In this document: in pieces, positions 36,870 through 45,815 of the stretch | Position numbering within the stretch: position 1 is the stretch's first letter | Layout of the letters: each line of letters begins with the position of its first letter | Source: WTGU01 sp965242855 | GTDB taxonomy: Bacteria > Pseudomonadota > Alphaproteobacteria > UBA828 | DNA length: 64,000 nucleotides | Assembly (NCBI GenBank): GCA_965242855.1 | Contig: OZ251509.1 | Coordinates: 1-64,000, forward strand | Reading direction: 5' to 3' | Program-made: the position numbers and the translations under genes | The notes under the pieces: generated by a model | The model's input: the letters and a program-made list of their open reading frames with translations, nothing else | Databases searched by the model: none | Told to the model about the DNA's origin: nothing

Positions 36870-37531
36870 CGCACGGGCGCCTTTTCGCGCGGGTCGTCGA
36901 ACACGAAGAGCGCGGGCTTCAACGCGATATTGGTTTCCAGGTCGAACAGGGAGACGACGGTGACCAGCCCCTGCGGATCGGTGACGCGCCACTGGCGCAG
37001 GGTCAGCGGCGCCTCCTCGAAGATCAGGGCGAGGCTGCCGGCACCCGGGTCGTCGCTCCGCACCACGGTGATCTCGAGATGCCCGGCGGCGCGCGCCAGC
37101 GCGGTCACCGTCAGGTCTTCGCCGAAGCGTATTTCCTCTCCCGCGAGGATGCCGAGCGGGGTGTCGGAGATCACCCACTCGTTGATCTGCCCGAGCTCCC
37201 TGTCGTGATAGTGCAGCAGGAACCCGTCGCCGACGATGAGCACGGGCACCGGCGGCGCGTATTCCACGCGGAGCCGCCCCGGTCGCCGCAGGTAAATGAC
37301 ACCCTCGGCGCGGTCACCGCCGGGAGCCTCCTGGAAGAAGCGCGCCTTCAGCGATCGGACCCCGTCGAGATAGCGCTCGGCTTCGGCGAGCGCCGCCTTG
37401 CCGGCGCCGTCGAGGACCGCCGGCGGCGCTTCCTGCGCCTGCGCGGGCGGCAGCCCGGCGAGCCACGCGGCGAGCGGCAGAGCGAGCCACACGGCGAGCC
37501 GGCGCGCGGCGCGGCGCGGAGGGCGGGCCAT
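36866..37531 (-). CDS. lolA: LolA-family outer-membrane lipoprotein carrier protein
   Basis: LolA ferries lipoproteins across the periplasm. The 221-residue product has a signal peptide (basic start RPPRRAARRLAVWLALPLAA, cleavage after about AQA), then the family core: AERYLDGVRSLKARFFQ, VIYLRRPGRLRVEYAPP, VGDGFLLHYHDRELGQI and LTLRQWRVTDPQGLVTVVSL. The ATG at 37531 is preceded by GGGGAG; a TTG 12 bp upstream is a weaker option. The gap to the ftsK stop is 8 bp. The alphaproteobacterial LolA/LolB-like fold is usual downstream of ftsK. Confidence 0.93.
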   Translation of the reverse strand: MARPPRRAARRLAVWLALPLAAWLAGLPPAQAQEAPPAVLDGAGKAALAEAERYLDGVRSLKARFFQEAPGGDRAEGVIYLRRPGRLRVEYAPPVPVLIVGDGFLLHYHDRELGQINEWVISDTPLGILAGEEIRFGEDLTVTALARAAGHLEITVVRSDDPGAGSLALIFEEAPLTLRQWRVTDPQGLVTVVSLFDLETNIALKPALFVFDDPREKAPVR

Positions 37532-37539
37532 GCTCCCCG

Positions 37540-39957
37540 TCAATCGCCGCCGTGATCGGCGATCAGCACCTCGCGTTTGCCGACATGGTTGGCTTGGCCC
37601 ACCACGCCCTCGCTCTCCATCCGCTCGACGATGCGGGCGGCGCGGTTGTAGCCGATCTGGAGGTGGCGCTGGATGAAGCTGGTCGAGGCCTTCCGTTCGG
37701 CCGCCACGAGCGCCACCGCCCGATCGTAGAGCGGGTCGCCGTCGGCGTCCTCACCGCCCAGCGCGGCGGCGGCGGATTCGGGCTCCTCGGTGACGCCCGC
37801 GACGTAGTGCGGTGGCCCGCTGGCGCGCAGGAAGTCGGTCACACGCTCGACCTCGGCGTCGGAGACGAACGGCCCGTGGACCCGGCTCAGGCGCCCGCCG
37901 GCCCCGAGATAGAGCATGTCGCCCTGGCCCAGCAGCTGTTCGGCGCCGGACTCGCCCAGGATGGTGCGGCTGTCGATCTTGGAAGTGACCTGGAAGCTGA
38001 TCCGCGTCGGGAAGTTGGCCTTGATCGTGCCGGTGATGACGTCGACCGACGGGCGCTGGGTCGCCATGATCAGGTGGATGCCGGCGGCCCGCGCCATCTG
38101 CGCGAGCCTCTGGACGGCGCCCTCGATGTCCTTGCCGGCGACCAGCATCAGGTCGGCCATCTCGTCGACCACGATGACGATGTAGGGCATCGGCTCGAGG
38201 GCGAGGTCGAATTCCTCGTGGATCGGCGCGCCGGTCTCCTCGTCGATTCCGGTGTGGACCCGCCGGGTCAGGCGCTCGCCCTTGGCGCGGGCTTCGGCGA
38301 GCCGCTCGTTGTAGCCGGAGATGTTGCGCACGCCCAGCTTGGACATCGCCTGGTAGCGGCTTTCCATCTCGCGCACGGCCCATTTGAGGGCCACCACCGC
38401 CTTGGCCGGCTCGGTGACGACCGGCGCGAGCAGGTGGGGGATGTCGTCGTACACCGAGAGCTCAAGCATCTTCGGGTCGATCAGGATCAGCTTGCACCGG
38501 TCCGGCGGCATCCGGTACAGGAGCGAGAGGATCATGCTGTTGATCGCCACCGACTTGCCGGAGCCGGTGGTGCCGGCGACGAGCAGGTGCGGCATCCGCG
38601 ACAGGTCGGCGACCACGGGTTTGCCGCCGATGTCCTTGCCGAGGGCGAGCGTGAGCCTGGAGGCGGTGCTTTCGTAGCCGTCGCTGGCCAGCAGCGCGCG
38701 CAGCAACACGGTCTCACGCCGGCTGTTGGGCAGTTCGATGCCGATTACGCTGCGTCCCGGAATCGTCGCCGCCCGCACCGAGATCGCGCTCATCGAGCGG
38801 GCGATGTCGTCGGCGAGCCCGATCACCCGCGAGGTCCGCGTTCCCGGCTGCGGCTCGAGTTCGTAGAGGGTGACGACCGGCCCCGGCCTGATCTGGGTGA
38901 TCTCGCCGAAGACCTTGAAATCCTCGAGCACCGAGACGAGCATCTCGGCGTTCTGCCGGAGCGCGTCGGCGGAGGCTTCGGGCGCTGCGGGTGGCGCGTC
39001 CGGCTCGACCAGCAGGGCCAGCGGCGGCAGCGTGTATTCCGGCTCGCCTTCGAGGCCGAGGGTCTTCTGGCTCTCCGCGCGGGCGCGTTTGCCGGGTTTC
39101 ACCGGGCGCGGGCGCTCTACCGGCCGCGGCGCGTCGACGCCGTCCGGGTTCGACCGGGCGGAGGCGGCGTCCTCCACCGGGTCGAGGAGCCGCGGCTCGC
39201 TGCGCTGCCTGCCCGCCAGCGCGGGCTCGCCCACCGGCGCGGGCGCGTCCGCCTCCGCGTCTGCCGCTTCCGCGGCCGGGACGCCGCGCCGGACGCGGTG
39301 GCGGCGGAGGGCGCCTGCGGTGCCGCGCGCCGTTCGCCCGGCCGCCCGGTGGAAGCCCCGTAGCAGCGCCCGCCATTCCCGCCAGGGCACGCCGAGGGCG
39401 CCGACCAGGGCCAGCGCGGCAGCGGCGAGAAACACCGCGCCCGCGCCGCCGGCGCCCAGGGAGTCGCCCACCGCGGCCAGCAGCGTCCCGCCGGCGACGC
39501 CGCCCGCGCCCGCGGCGATCGGCCAGCTCGGGGCGCCGAGCGCTGCGCAGCCCACCGCCGCGAGGAGCACGGCCAAAGGCGCCAGAGCGATGCGCGCCGC
39601 CGGCAGCGAAAGCCCCCGATGGCTCAGCAGCGCCCAGGACCACGCCGCCAGGATCAGCGGCGGCAGGGCGGCGGCGAGGCCGAGCCACTGGAGCAGGAGG
39701 TCGGCCGCGTAGGACCCCGGGCGCCCGATCAGATTGGCCGCCTCGCCTTCCGCCGCGGTGTTGAAGGAAGGATCGGCCGACGAATAGGTCATCAGCGCCG
39801 CGCCGAGGACTCCGGCCAGGACCGCCAGCGCGAGCCCGGCCGTCTCGCCCAGCCGCCGCGCCAGGAAGGCGCCCGACCCCGCCGGCAACAGCGACGTCGC
39901 CCCGCCGCCAGACGCAATCACCCTTTCCTCCACGGCGTTACGCGAATCCCTTCTCAC
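37540..39957 (-). CDS. ftsK: DNA translocase FtsK
   Basis: FtsK is anchored at the septum and pumps chromosome ends apart, guided by KOPS. The 805-residue protein has an N-terminal region with four or so membrane helices (about 30-190), an Ala/Pro-rich linker (about 205-300), the alpha/beta motor with Walker A VAGTTGSGKSVAINSM and Walker B IVIVVDEMADLML, and a C-terminal gamma winged helix (TSFIQRHLQIGYNRAARIVE). The start is GTG 39957. The length matches the short-linker alphaproteobacterial type. Confidence 0.97.
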   Translation of the reverse strand: MRRDSRNAVEERVIASGGGATSLLPAGSGAFLARRLGETAGLALAVLAGVLGAALMTYSSADPSFNTAAEGEAANLIGRPGSYAADLLLQWLGLAAALPPLILAAWSWALLSHRGLSLPAARIALAPLAVLLAAVGCAALGAPSWPIAAGAGGVAGGTLLAAVGDSLGAGGAGAVFLAAAALALVGALGVPWREWRALLRGFHRAAGRTARGTAGALRRHRVRRGVPAAEAADAEADAPAPVGEPALAGRQRSEPRLLDPVEDAASARSNPDGVDAPRPVERPRPVKPGKRARAESQKTLGLEGEPEYTLPPLALLVEPDAPPAAPEASADALRQNAEMLVSVLEDFKVFGEITQIRPGPVVTLYELEPQPGTRTSRVIGLADDIARSMSAISVRAATIPGRSVIGIELPNSRRETVLLRALLASDGYESTASRLTLALGKDIGGKPVVADLSRMPHLLVAGTTGSGKSVAINSMILSLLYRMPPDRCKLILIDPKMLELSVYDDIPHLLAPVVTEPAKAVVALKWAVREMESRYQAMSKLGVRNISGYNERLAEARAKGERLTRRVHTGIDEETGAPIHEEFDLALEPMPYIVIVVDEMADLMLVAGKDIEGAVQRLAQMARAAGIHLIMATQRPSVDVITGTIKANFPTRISFQVTSKIDSRTILGESGAEQLLGQGDMLYLGAGGRLSRVHGPFVSDAEVERVTDFLRASGPPHYVAGVTEEPESAAAALGGEDADGDPLYDRAVALVAAERKASTSFIQRHLQIGYNRAARIVERMESEGVVGQANHVGKREVLIADHGGD

Positions 39958-39992
39958 ACGACTCTAACACAGCCCGCGCCCCTGCGCAGCTG

Positions 39993-40021
39993 TTGCCAGC
40001 CGGGGGCGCGACGGCGATAGT
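39993..40021 (+). promoter_or_regulatory. Putative sigma-70-type promoter of the substrate-binding protein gene
   Basis: TTGCCA (39993-39998), a 17-bp spacer and GATAGT (40016-40021) lie about 30 bp before the ATG at 40051, which has its own GGAGGAG ribosome site. The match is weaker than at thrS. Confidence 0.45.
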
Positions 40022-40050
40022 GCGCTTCCCCAACATGGAGGAGTGTCGAG

Positions 40051-41772
40051 ATGCGCGTGGGATATCGCGCCTTGGCGGCGGTGGCGGTCGCGGTGCTGGC
40101 GGTGGCCGGGGCGCTCTCGCCTTCGGACGCCGCCCGGGCCGGGCGCGGCGACGACGGCCATCTCCGCATCCATTACTGGCAGGCGCCGTCCACCCTCAAT
40201 CCCTACCTGTCCGGCGGCACCAAGGACCGGGAGGCGGCCTCGCTGGTGCTCGAACCGCTGGCCCGCTACGACGACGAGGGCCGCATGGTGCCGGCGCTCG
40301 CCGCCGTCGTCCCGACGATCGAGAACGGCGGCGTCGCGGCCGACCTGCGGTCCGTCACCTGGACGCTGAAGCGCGGGGTCGTCTGGTCCGACGGCACGCC
40401 GTTCACCGCCGCGGATGTGGTCTTCACCGGCGAATACTGCCTGCGCGCGGCGACGGGCTGCAACGCGGCTTCCAGCTTCGCCGACGTGACGACGCTGGAG
40501 GCCCTCGACGGCCGCACCGTGCGGATCGGGTTCGGCGTACCCAAGCCGTTCCCCTACGGGCCGTTCGTCGGCGCCGTCTCGCCGATCCTCCAGAAGGCCC
40601 AGTTCGAAGGCTGTCTCGAGGCCGGCTCCTGCGCGGCGGCGAATTCCCGCCCCGTCGGCACGGGACCCTTCAAGGTCGATGCGTTCCGCGCCAATGACGG
40701 CATCGACCTATCGGCCAACGCGCGCTACCGCGCGCCCGGCAAGCCGGCCTTCGCCACGGTCGCGTTCCAGGGCGGCGGCGACGCCGCATCGGCCGCGCGC
40801 GCCGCGCTCGTGACCGGGGAGGCCGACTACGCCTGGAACCTCCAGGTCGCGCCGGAAGCGCTGGCGCGGATGGCCGCCGCAGGCAAGGGGACCGTCCTCA
40901 CCGGTTTCGCGACGCTGGTCGAGCGCCTCGTGCTCAACCTGACCGACGACGACGCGCGCCTCGGGCCGGACAGGCGCTCGCTCTACCTGGACGGCGCCAA
41001 CCCCCATCTCTTCCTGGCGGACCCGGCGGTGCGCCGGGCGCTGTCCCTCGCCCTCGACCGCCGGGTGCTGGTCGAGGCCGGATACGGCGCTGCCGGCCGG
41101 CCCGCCTGCAACATCCTGCCGGCGCCCGCGGCCTATGCGTCCACCGCCAACGACGCCTGCCTCGTCCAGGACGTCGACGCGGCGAACCGCCTCCTCGACG
41201 CGGCGGGCTGGCTGCCCGGCGCCGACGGCGTGCGTGCGAAGGACGGCGAGCGCCTCTCCCTCCTCTTCCAGACCTCCACCAACGCCGTGCGCCAGGAGAC
41301 CCAGGCCCTGATCCGGGGGATGTGGGCGCGCATCGGGGTGGAGACGGCGCTGCGCGACATCGACGCGGCGGTGTTCTTCGGCGGCGACCCGGCGCGCCCC
41401 GACACGCACGGGAAATTTTATGCCGACGCGCAGATGTATGCCGACGGTTTTCGGGGGACCGACCCCGAATCCTATCTGGCCTACTGGACCTGCGCGGAGA
41501 TGCCGGGCCCGGAGAACCGGTGGCTCGGCACCAACGTCCCGCGCTTCTGCGACCCGGCCTACGACGCGCTGGCGGCGCGGCTGGCGCGCACCGCGCCCCT
41601 GGCGGAGCGCGCCGCCCTCGCCCGACGGATGAACGACCTCCTCGTCGCCGACGGCTCTACGATCCCGCTCGTCTGGCGGGCCCGCATCTCCGCGCGTTCG
41701 AACACCCTCCTGGGCGTGCGCATGAACCCGTGGGATTCGGAACTGTGGAACGCCGCTGACTGGCACCGCTGA
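40051..41772 (+). CDS. ABC transporter peptide-type substrate-binding protein (SBP_bac_5)
   Basis: This is a 573-residue extracytoplasmic binding protein for peptide/nickel/opine-type ABC importers. The signal peptide is about residues 1-32 (ALAAVAVAVLAVAGALSPSDA, cleaved near AARA). Family landmarks are STLNPYLSGGTKDREAA, the SBP_bac_5 signature region WTLKRGVVWSDGTPFTAADV, GTGPFKVDAF and RRALSLALDRRVLVEAGY. Four or five Cys in the mature part may form disulfides. No permease or ATPase genes adjoin it, so it is an orphan that must share a transporter encoded elsewhere. The ligand is unknown. Confidence 0.9.
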   Translation: MRVGYRALAAVAVAVLAVAGALSPSDAARAGRGDDGHLRIHYWQAPSTLNPYLSGGTKDREAASLVLEPLARYDDEGRMVPALAAVVPTIENGGVAADLRSVTWTLKRGVVWSDGTPFTAADVVFTGEYCLRAATGCNAASSFADVTTLEALDGRTVRIGFGVPKPFPYGPFVGAVSPILQKAQFEGCLEAGSCAAANSRPVGTGPFKVDAFRANDGIDLSANARYRAPGKPAFATVAFQGGGDAASAARAALVTGEADYAWNLQVAPEALARMAAAGKGTVLTGFATLVERLVLNLTDDDARLGPDRRSLYLDGANPHLFLADPAVRRALSLALDRRVLVEAGYGAAGRPACNILPAPAAYASTANDACLVQDVDAANRLLDAAGWLPGADGVRAKDGERLSLLFQTSTNAVRQETQALIRGMWARIGVETALRDIDAAVFFGGDPARPDTHGKFYADAQMYADGFRGTDPESYLAYWTCAEMPGPENRWLGTNVPRFCDPAYDALAARLARTAPLAERAALARRMNDLLVADGSTIPLVWRARISARSNTLLGVRMNPWDSELWNAADWHR

Positions 41773-41788
41773 CGCGGCGGCCCGCCGA

Positions 41789-42253
41789 TCAGGCTCGGCA
41801 CACGTTTCTCCTGCCGAGCAACTTCCTATGCGCGCGCGTGAATTTGTCGCTTTGCGACGTCGAGTAGACGGCGCCTTGCGGATTGTCGATTAACGCGCGG
41901 TTCCCGAAATCCCGGTGAAGATCACCGTCGTCGGAATACAGAAAGCGAGCACCGCTGACTTGCGCCAGAGCGATGACGTGCGGATCGTTCGACTGACATG
42001 ACGCTGTCTCTTCGAGCATTCGGGTTCTATCGTCGATCTCGTGATCATCGAATCGCGTGAACCGTCCCGCCCGCTGAGCTTGCCCCCGCCATTCCCGGAA
42101 GGCGTGATTCTGGTCCAGCTCCCGAAGCTGTTCGCCGCCACCGACAAGTCTGCCGTTTCCCGCGGTGAACCACTCGAAGAACTTCTTGCCGGCTTCCGGA
42201 CGATCATTCCCAAACACCTTGTGCACGACGCTGGCGTCGAGGATCGCGCACAT
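41789..42253 (-). CDS. PIN-domain nuclease, effector of an AAA-PIN pair
   Basis: The 154-residue protein has the acidic PIN constellation: D6 in AILDASVV, E41 in GGGEQLREL, D90 in SNDPHVIALAQ and the D108-D111 cluster in LYSDDGDLHRDF. PIN domains are metal-dependent RNases, common as toxins. The ATG directly abuts the TAG of the AAA ATPase gene upstream (0-bp gap), so the two are translated together. No antitoxin-like partner gene is present; control by the ATPase is inferred from the pairing. It is convergent with the substrate-binding protein gene, 16 bp away. Confidence 0.8.
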   Translation of the reverse strand: MCAILDASVVHKVFGNDRPEAGKKFFEWFTAGNGRLVGGGEQLRELDQNHAFREWRGQAQRAGRFTRFDDHEIDDRTRMLEETASCQSNDPHVIALAQVSGARFLYSDDGDLHRDFGNRALIDNPQGAVYSTSQSDKFTRAHRKLLGRRNVCRA

Positions 42254-43555
42254 CTATAAGCCTAACGACCGGCGCGTTTCTTCCATGAAGAACGCCCTGT
42301 AGCTTGGTGGCGCACCCAGAACGTTCCCCTGCTCGTCCAGGCGCAGGGAATGGATGCAGACGTCCAGATCGCCGCGCTCGAAGTAGAGAATCGAGACGTC
42401 CTCCGGTTTCAGCGCCGCCTTGCCGTCGCGGACGTCCATGCGCACCCGGTCGAGCAGATGGTCGCTGTGAGTCTCGACCACCAGCTGGCGCTTCGGCGCG
42501 GCGATGCGGCAGAACAGGCTCCCAAGGGCGGCCTGAGCGCTCGGGTGGAGATGCACCTCCGGCTGCTGCAACAGGAACATCGGCGGCGCATTGCCGCGCA
42601 GCAACTCGGTGACGATAGGCAGCGCTTGGCTGACCCCGTAGCCGACGTCGATCAGGTTCCTCCGCAGCCCCTTGGACCTGCTCCCGTATTTCCTGATCTG
42701 TAGCTGGAAGGGTTCGCTTTGCTTCTTGCCGAGAGGTCGGACCGATATTTCATCGAACAGACCGGCGTCCTGCCCGAATTCCTCAAGCGTCTTCTTGAGT
42801 CGCTGCCACGCATTCTCCTCCTCGAAGCGAATACTGGCGAGATACATCGGTATGTAATAACCCTCGGAATCCCGCGTCGGACGCGAGGGGTTGTAGGTTC
42901 GATGTGGCTTGGAGCGGATCGGCGCGCTTGCATACGGCTTTTCACCAGAATAATGGCGGAGCACAGATTCGGAAACCTGCCTAATCTGCTTCCAGTCACC
43001 GTCGCTGGGCTGACGTGGACCTTTCAACGCAGTAAACCGACGGTGGTATCTTCCAAAAATAAAATATTGTGCTATTGGATTATCGTCTGTCCACGAAACT
43101 CGGTCATTCCTCCACACACCCTTCGGCGTCTCATAAGTAATTTCTATGAATTGACCTTCCCGAAGGCGAAGTTTGATCTGTACGTGATTGCCTTTGTCGG
43201 TGATACGCCACTCTATGGGATGTGGTATAGCTCCTTTTCTTCCGAAGGTGATCTCGAAGTGTATGACGGCGTCTTTCTCCCCCTCTCGCGTAAAACCGAA
43301 CCCCGCCTCGAACGTGTCGGCGCGGCCGCTCCTTCCTCCCCGGTAGTGGGTGATGTCGTCGAAGCTGCCGAGATCGTAGGGATCCTGCCTGAAGTCGGGG
43401 ACGCCGCGCCCGGCCGCATCCCACAGCGCCCGGATCAGCGCCAGGAAGGACGTCTTCCCGGTGCTGTTCTCGCCGACGAGGAGGGTCAGCGGCGCCATGC
43501 GGGCCTCCTGCACCTCGCGGAAGCAGCGAAAATTCTCCAGTGTGATCAGGTCCAT
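42254..43555 (-). CDS. AAA15-type ATPase (OLD/SMC-like head), partner of the PIN nuclease
   Basis: The 433-residue protein begins MDLITLENFRCFREV, with Walker A at residues 28-35 (GENSTGKT). An ABC-signature-like GYGVSQALPIV lies near residue 320, followed by the Walker B region MFLLQQPEVHLHPSAQ and the switch His in VVETHSDHLLDRVR. The usual acid before QPE is Gln here. No TOPRIM or HNH nuclease is attached; the nuclease is the separate PIN protein. The central part (about 43000-43240 in the DNA) is clearly richer in A/T than neighbouring genes. An in-frame ATG at 43621, in a duplicated start region, would add 22 residues. Confidence 0.85.
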   Translation of the reverse strand: MDLITLENFRCFREVQEARMAPLTLLVGENSTGKTSFLALIRALWDAAGRGVPDFRQDPYDLGSFDDITHYRGGRSGRADTFEAGFGFTREGEKDAVIHFEITFGRKGAIPHPIEWRITDKGNHVQIKLRLREGQFIEITYETPKGVWRNDRVSWTDDNPIAQYFIFGRYHRRFTALKGPRQPSDGDWKQIRQVSESVLRHYSGEKPYASAPIRSKPHRTYNPSRPTRDSEGYYIPMYLASIRFEEENAWQRLKKTLEEFGQDAGLFDEISVRPLGKKQSEPFQLQIRKYGSRSKGLRRNLIDVGYGVSQALPIVTELLRGNAPPMFLLQQPEVHLHPSAQAALGSLFCRIAAPKRQLVVETHSDHLLDRVRMDVRDGKAALKPEDVSILYFERGDLDVCIHSLRLDEQGNVLGAPPSYRAFFMEETRRSLGL

Positions 43556-43652
43556 GGGGCGCCGTTCCTCCGTGCCGGCCGCACGCGCGGCGGTCTCGTT
43601 CGTCCATCCGCTTCGGTTCATGGGGCGCCCGTTCCTCTGTGCCGGCCGCACG
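43553..43652. repeat. 66-bp-period direct repeat duplicating the ATPase start region
   Basis: Two copies of about 33 bp (43553-43585 and 43619-43652) differ at only two or three positions. Each holds, on the minus strand, a purine-rich RBS followed by an ATG. The two ATGs (43555, 43621) are in frame, so the ATPase has two equivalent start regions. Confidence 0.75.
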
Positions 43653-43786
43653 GTACGAGGCCGCCGCTCCGCCCGCAAGGCGCCGCGCGGGTGCGCGGGC
43701 GCGTTGCGCGGCGGAGCGTTCCGGCGACAATGCGCCTGCTGGGCGCCTGCAAGCGGGCGCCGCCGCGCAAGGAGCGGAGAAATCCC

Positions 43787-44800
43787 ATGCTGGAGCGTTT
43801 CGAGCGCTACCCCCTCACCTTCGGCCCCACGCCCATCGAGCCGCTGGAGCGGCTGTCCGCGCATCTCGGCGGGCGGGTGGCGCTCTACGCCAAGCGCGAG
43901 GACTGCAACTCAGGCCTGGCCGGCGGCGGCAACAAGCTGCGCAAGCTGGAATACATCGTCCCCGACGCCATCGCCTCGAACGCCGACACCCTCGTCACCA
44001 TCGGCGGCGTCCAGTCGAACCACACCCGGCAGGTCGCCGCCGTCGCCGCGAAGCTCGGCATGAAATGCCGGCTGGTCCAGGAAAGCTGGGTGCCCTTCCC
44101 GGATGCCGTCTACGACCGGGTCGGCAACATCCTGATGAGCCGGGTGATGGGCGCCGAGATCGAACTGGTGGACGAAGGCTTCGACATCGGCCTCCGCGCG
44201 AGCTGGGAGCGGGCGATCGCGGAGGTGTGCGCGCAGGGCGGGAAGCCCTATCCCATCCCGGCGGGCGCGTCGGTCCATAAATACGGCGGGCTCGGCTATG
44301 TCGGCTTCGCCGAGGAGGTGCGGGCGCAGGAGGCGGCACTGGGCTTCGCCTTCGACTACGTCGTCGTCTGCACCGTCACCGGCTCGACCCACGCCGGGAT
44401 GCTGGTGGGCTTCGCCAGGGACGGGCGCGGCGGGCGGGTGGTGGGCATCGACGCCTCCGGCACGCCGGCGCAAACCCGCGCGCAGGTCATGGACATCGCC
44501 CGCGGGACGGCGGCGCTGGTGGAGCTCGGGCGCGACATCGCCGACGAGGAGCTGGTCCTGATCGAGGACTACGCCCATCCCGCCTACGGCGTGCCTTCGC
44601 CCGAAACCAACGAGGCGATCCGCCTCGCCGCCCGCCTGGAGGGGATGATGACCGACCCCGTCTATGAGGGGAAATCCATGCAGGGCACCATCGACCTCGT
44701 GCGCAAGGGCCATTTCCCCGAAGGGTCGAAGGTGCTCTACGCCCATCTCGGCGGCGTGCCGGCGATCAACGGCTACAGCTACCTCTATCGCGATGGCTGA
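43787..44800 (+). CDS. acdS: 1-aminocyclopropane-1-carboxylate deaminase
   Basis: AcdS is a PLP enzyme that converts ACC, the plant ethylene precursor, to 2-oxobutyrate and ammonia. The 337-residue product aligns with the rhizobial/pseudomonad enzyme from its first residues (FERYPLTFGPTPIEPLERL). The PLP lysine is in AGGGNKLRKLEY, the catalytic Ser in IGGVQSNHTRQ, and the YE pair in TDPVYEGKSM and Leu in LYAHLGGVPA match residues that separate true ACC deaminases from D-cysteine desulfhydrases. The start is ATG 43787 after AAGGAG. It overlaps the next gene by 8 bp. Confidence 0.88.
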   Translation: MLERFERYPLTFGPTPIEPLERLSAHLGGRVALYAKREDCNSGLAGGGNKLRKLEYIVPDAIASNADTLVTIGGVQSNHTRQVAAVAAKLGMKCRLVQESWVPFPDAVYDRVGNILMSRVMGAEIELVDEGFDIGLRASWERAIAEVCAQGGKPYPIPAGASVHKYGGLGYVGFAEEVRAQEAALGFAFDYVVVCTVTGSTHAGMLVGFARDGRGGRVVGIDASGTPAQTRAQVMDIARGTAALVELGRDIADEELVLIEDYAHPAYGVPSPETNEAIRLAARLEGMMTDPVYEGKSMQGTIDLVRKGHFPEGSKVLYAHLGGVPAINGYSYLYRDG

Positions 44801-45740
44801 CGGCCCGGGGGCGCCGGCGCGGCTGCGCGGCCGCGCCCTGCTCGTGCCGACGCTGCTGCTCCTGCTGGGCGGCGTCGCCTATGGCGGCATCTTCTCGGCC
44901 AACAAGCTGGCGGCCGGGGTGGCCTTCCCGGCCTTCGCCTACACCTTCTGGGTCGCGCTCCTCGCCGGCGCGGCGCTGCTGATCGTGGGCGCCCTCACCG
45001 GCAACCTGCCGCAGACGAGCCGCGCGCATCTCGCGCAATACGCCAGGCTCGCCGTGCTGGCGCTGATCCTCCCGGTGCTGACGACGGCGCTCGCCGCCCG
45101 CGCACTGCCGGCCGGCGTGATCACCCTGGTCCTCACCCTGGTGCCGGGGCTCACCTTCGCGATGTCCTTCGCCGCGCGGCTGGAGCGCTTCGACGGCCTG
45201 AGCCTGGCCGGCCTCGCACTGGGCGCGGGCGGGGTGCTGCTGATCGTGCTCCCCGAACAGAGCCTGCCCCAGGCGGGCGCCTGGATGTGGATGCTGGTGG
45301 CGCTGGTGGCGGCGCTGGCGGCCGCCGGCTCCAACGTCGTGGCGACGGCGTATCGCCCGCCGCGCTCGAGCTCGCTGGCGCTCGCCTGCGGCATCCTGCT
45401 GGCCGCCGCCGCCGGCATGTTGCCGGTGATGCTGGCGACGGACGGGCCTTACCTCCTCACCGAGGCGGGCTGGCCGGGGATCGCGGGAGTGGCGTGGACC
45501 GCGGCGATCCACTGCGTCACCTTCTATTGCTTCCAGGAAGTGACGCGCCGGGCGGGCGCGGTCTTCTTCGCGCAGTTCAATTATCTGGTGGTGGCCGCCG
45601 GCCTCTTCTGGGCTCTGCTGCTCTTCGACGAGCGGTTGGGCGCCTGGGTCTGGGGCGCGCTGGCCTGCATGATCGCCGGCCTCTGGCTCGTCAACACCGG
45701 CCAGCGCCGCCGCGCCCGCGCCGCCGCCGCCGCCCCGTGA
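44793..45740 (+). CDS. EamA/DMT-family permease linked to acdS
   Basis: The 315-residue protein has about ten membrane helices (e.g. LLVPTLLLLLGGVAYGGIFS, LVALVAALAAAGSNVV, YLVVAAGLFWALLLFDER) arranged in two EamA repeats. The first repeat ends with LPAGVITLVLTLVPGLTF. Substrate is not predictable. It starts at ATG 44793 inside the acdS end, so the two are co-translated. Coupling to ACC deaminase hints at traffic of ACC, 2-oxobutyrate or a related amino acid. Confidence 0.85.
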   Translation: MADGPGAPARLRGRALLVPTLLLLLGGVAYGGIFSANKLAAGVAFPAFAYTFWVALLAGAALLIVGALTGNLPQTSRAHLAQYARLAVLALILPVLTTALAARALPAGVITLVLTLVPGLTFAMSFAARLERFDGLSLAGLALGAGGVLLIVLPEQSLPQAGAWMWMLVALVAALAAAGSNVVATAYRPPRSSSLALACGILLAAAAGMLPVMLATDGPYLLTEAGWPGIAGVAWTAAIHCVTFYCFQEVTRRAGAVFFAQFNYLVVAAGLFWALLLFDERLGAWVWGALACMIAGLWLVNTGQRRRARAAAAAP

Positions 45741-45815
45741 GGGCGCTCCACAAGGCCCTACAAGACGCCGGGGAGTGGTAGGATCGGGAGCGAACGGGCG
45801 CGCGGGAGGCAGGCG

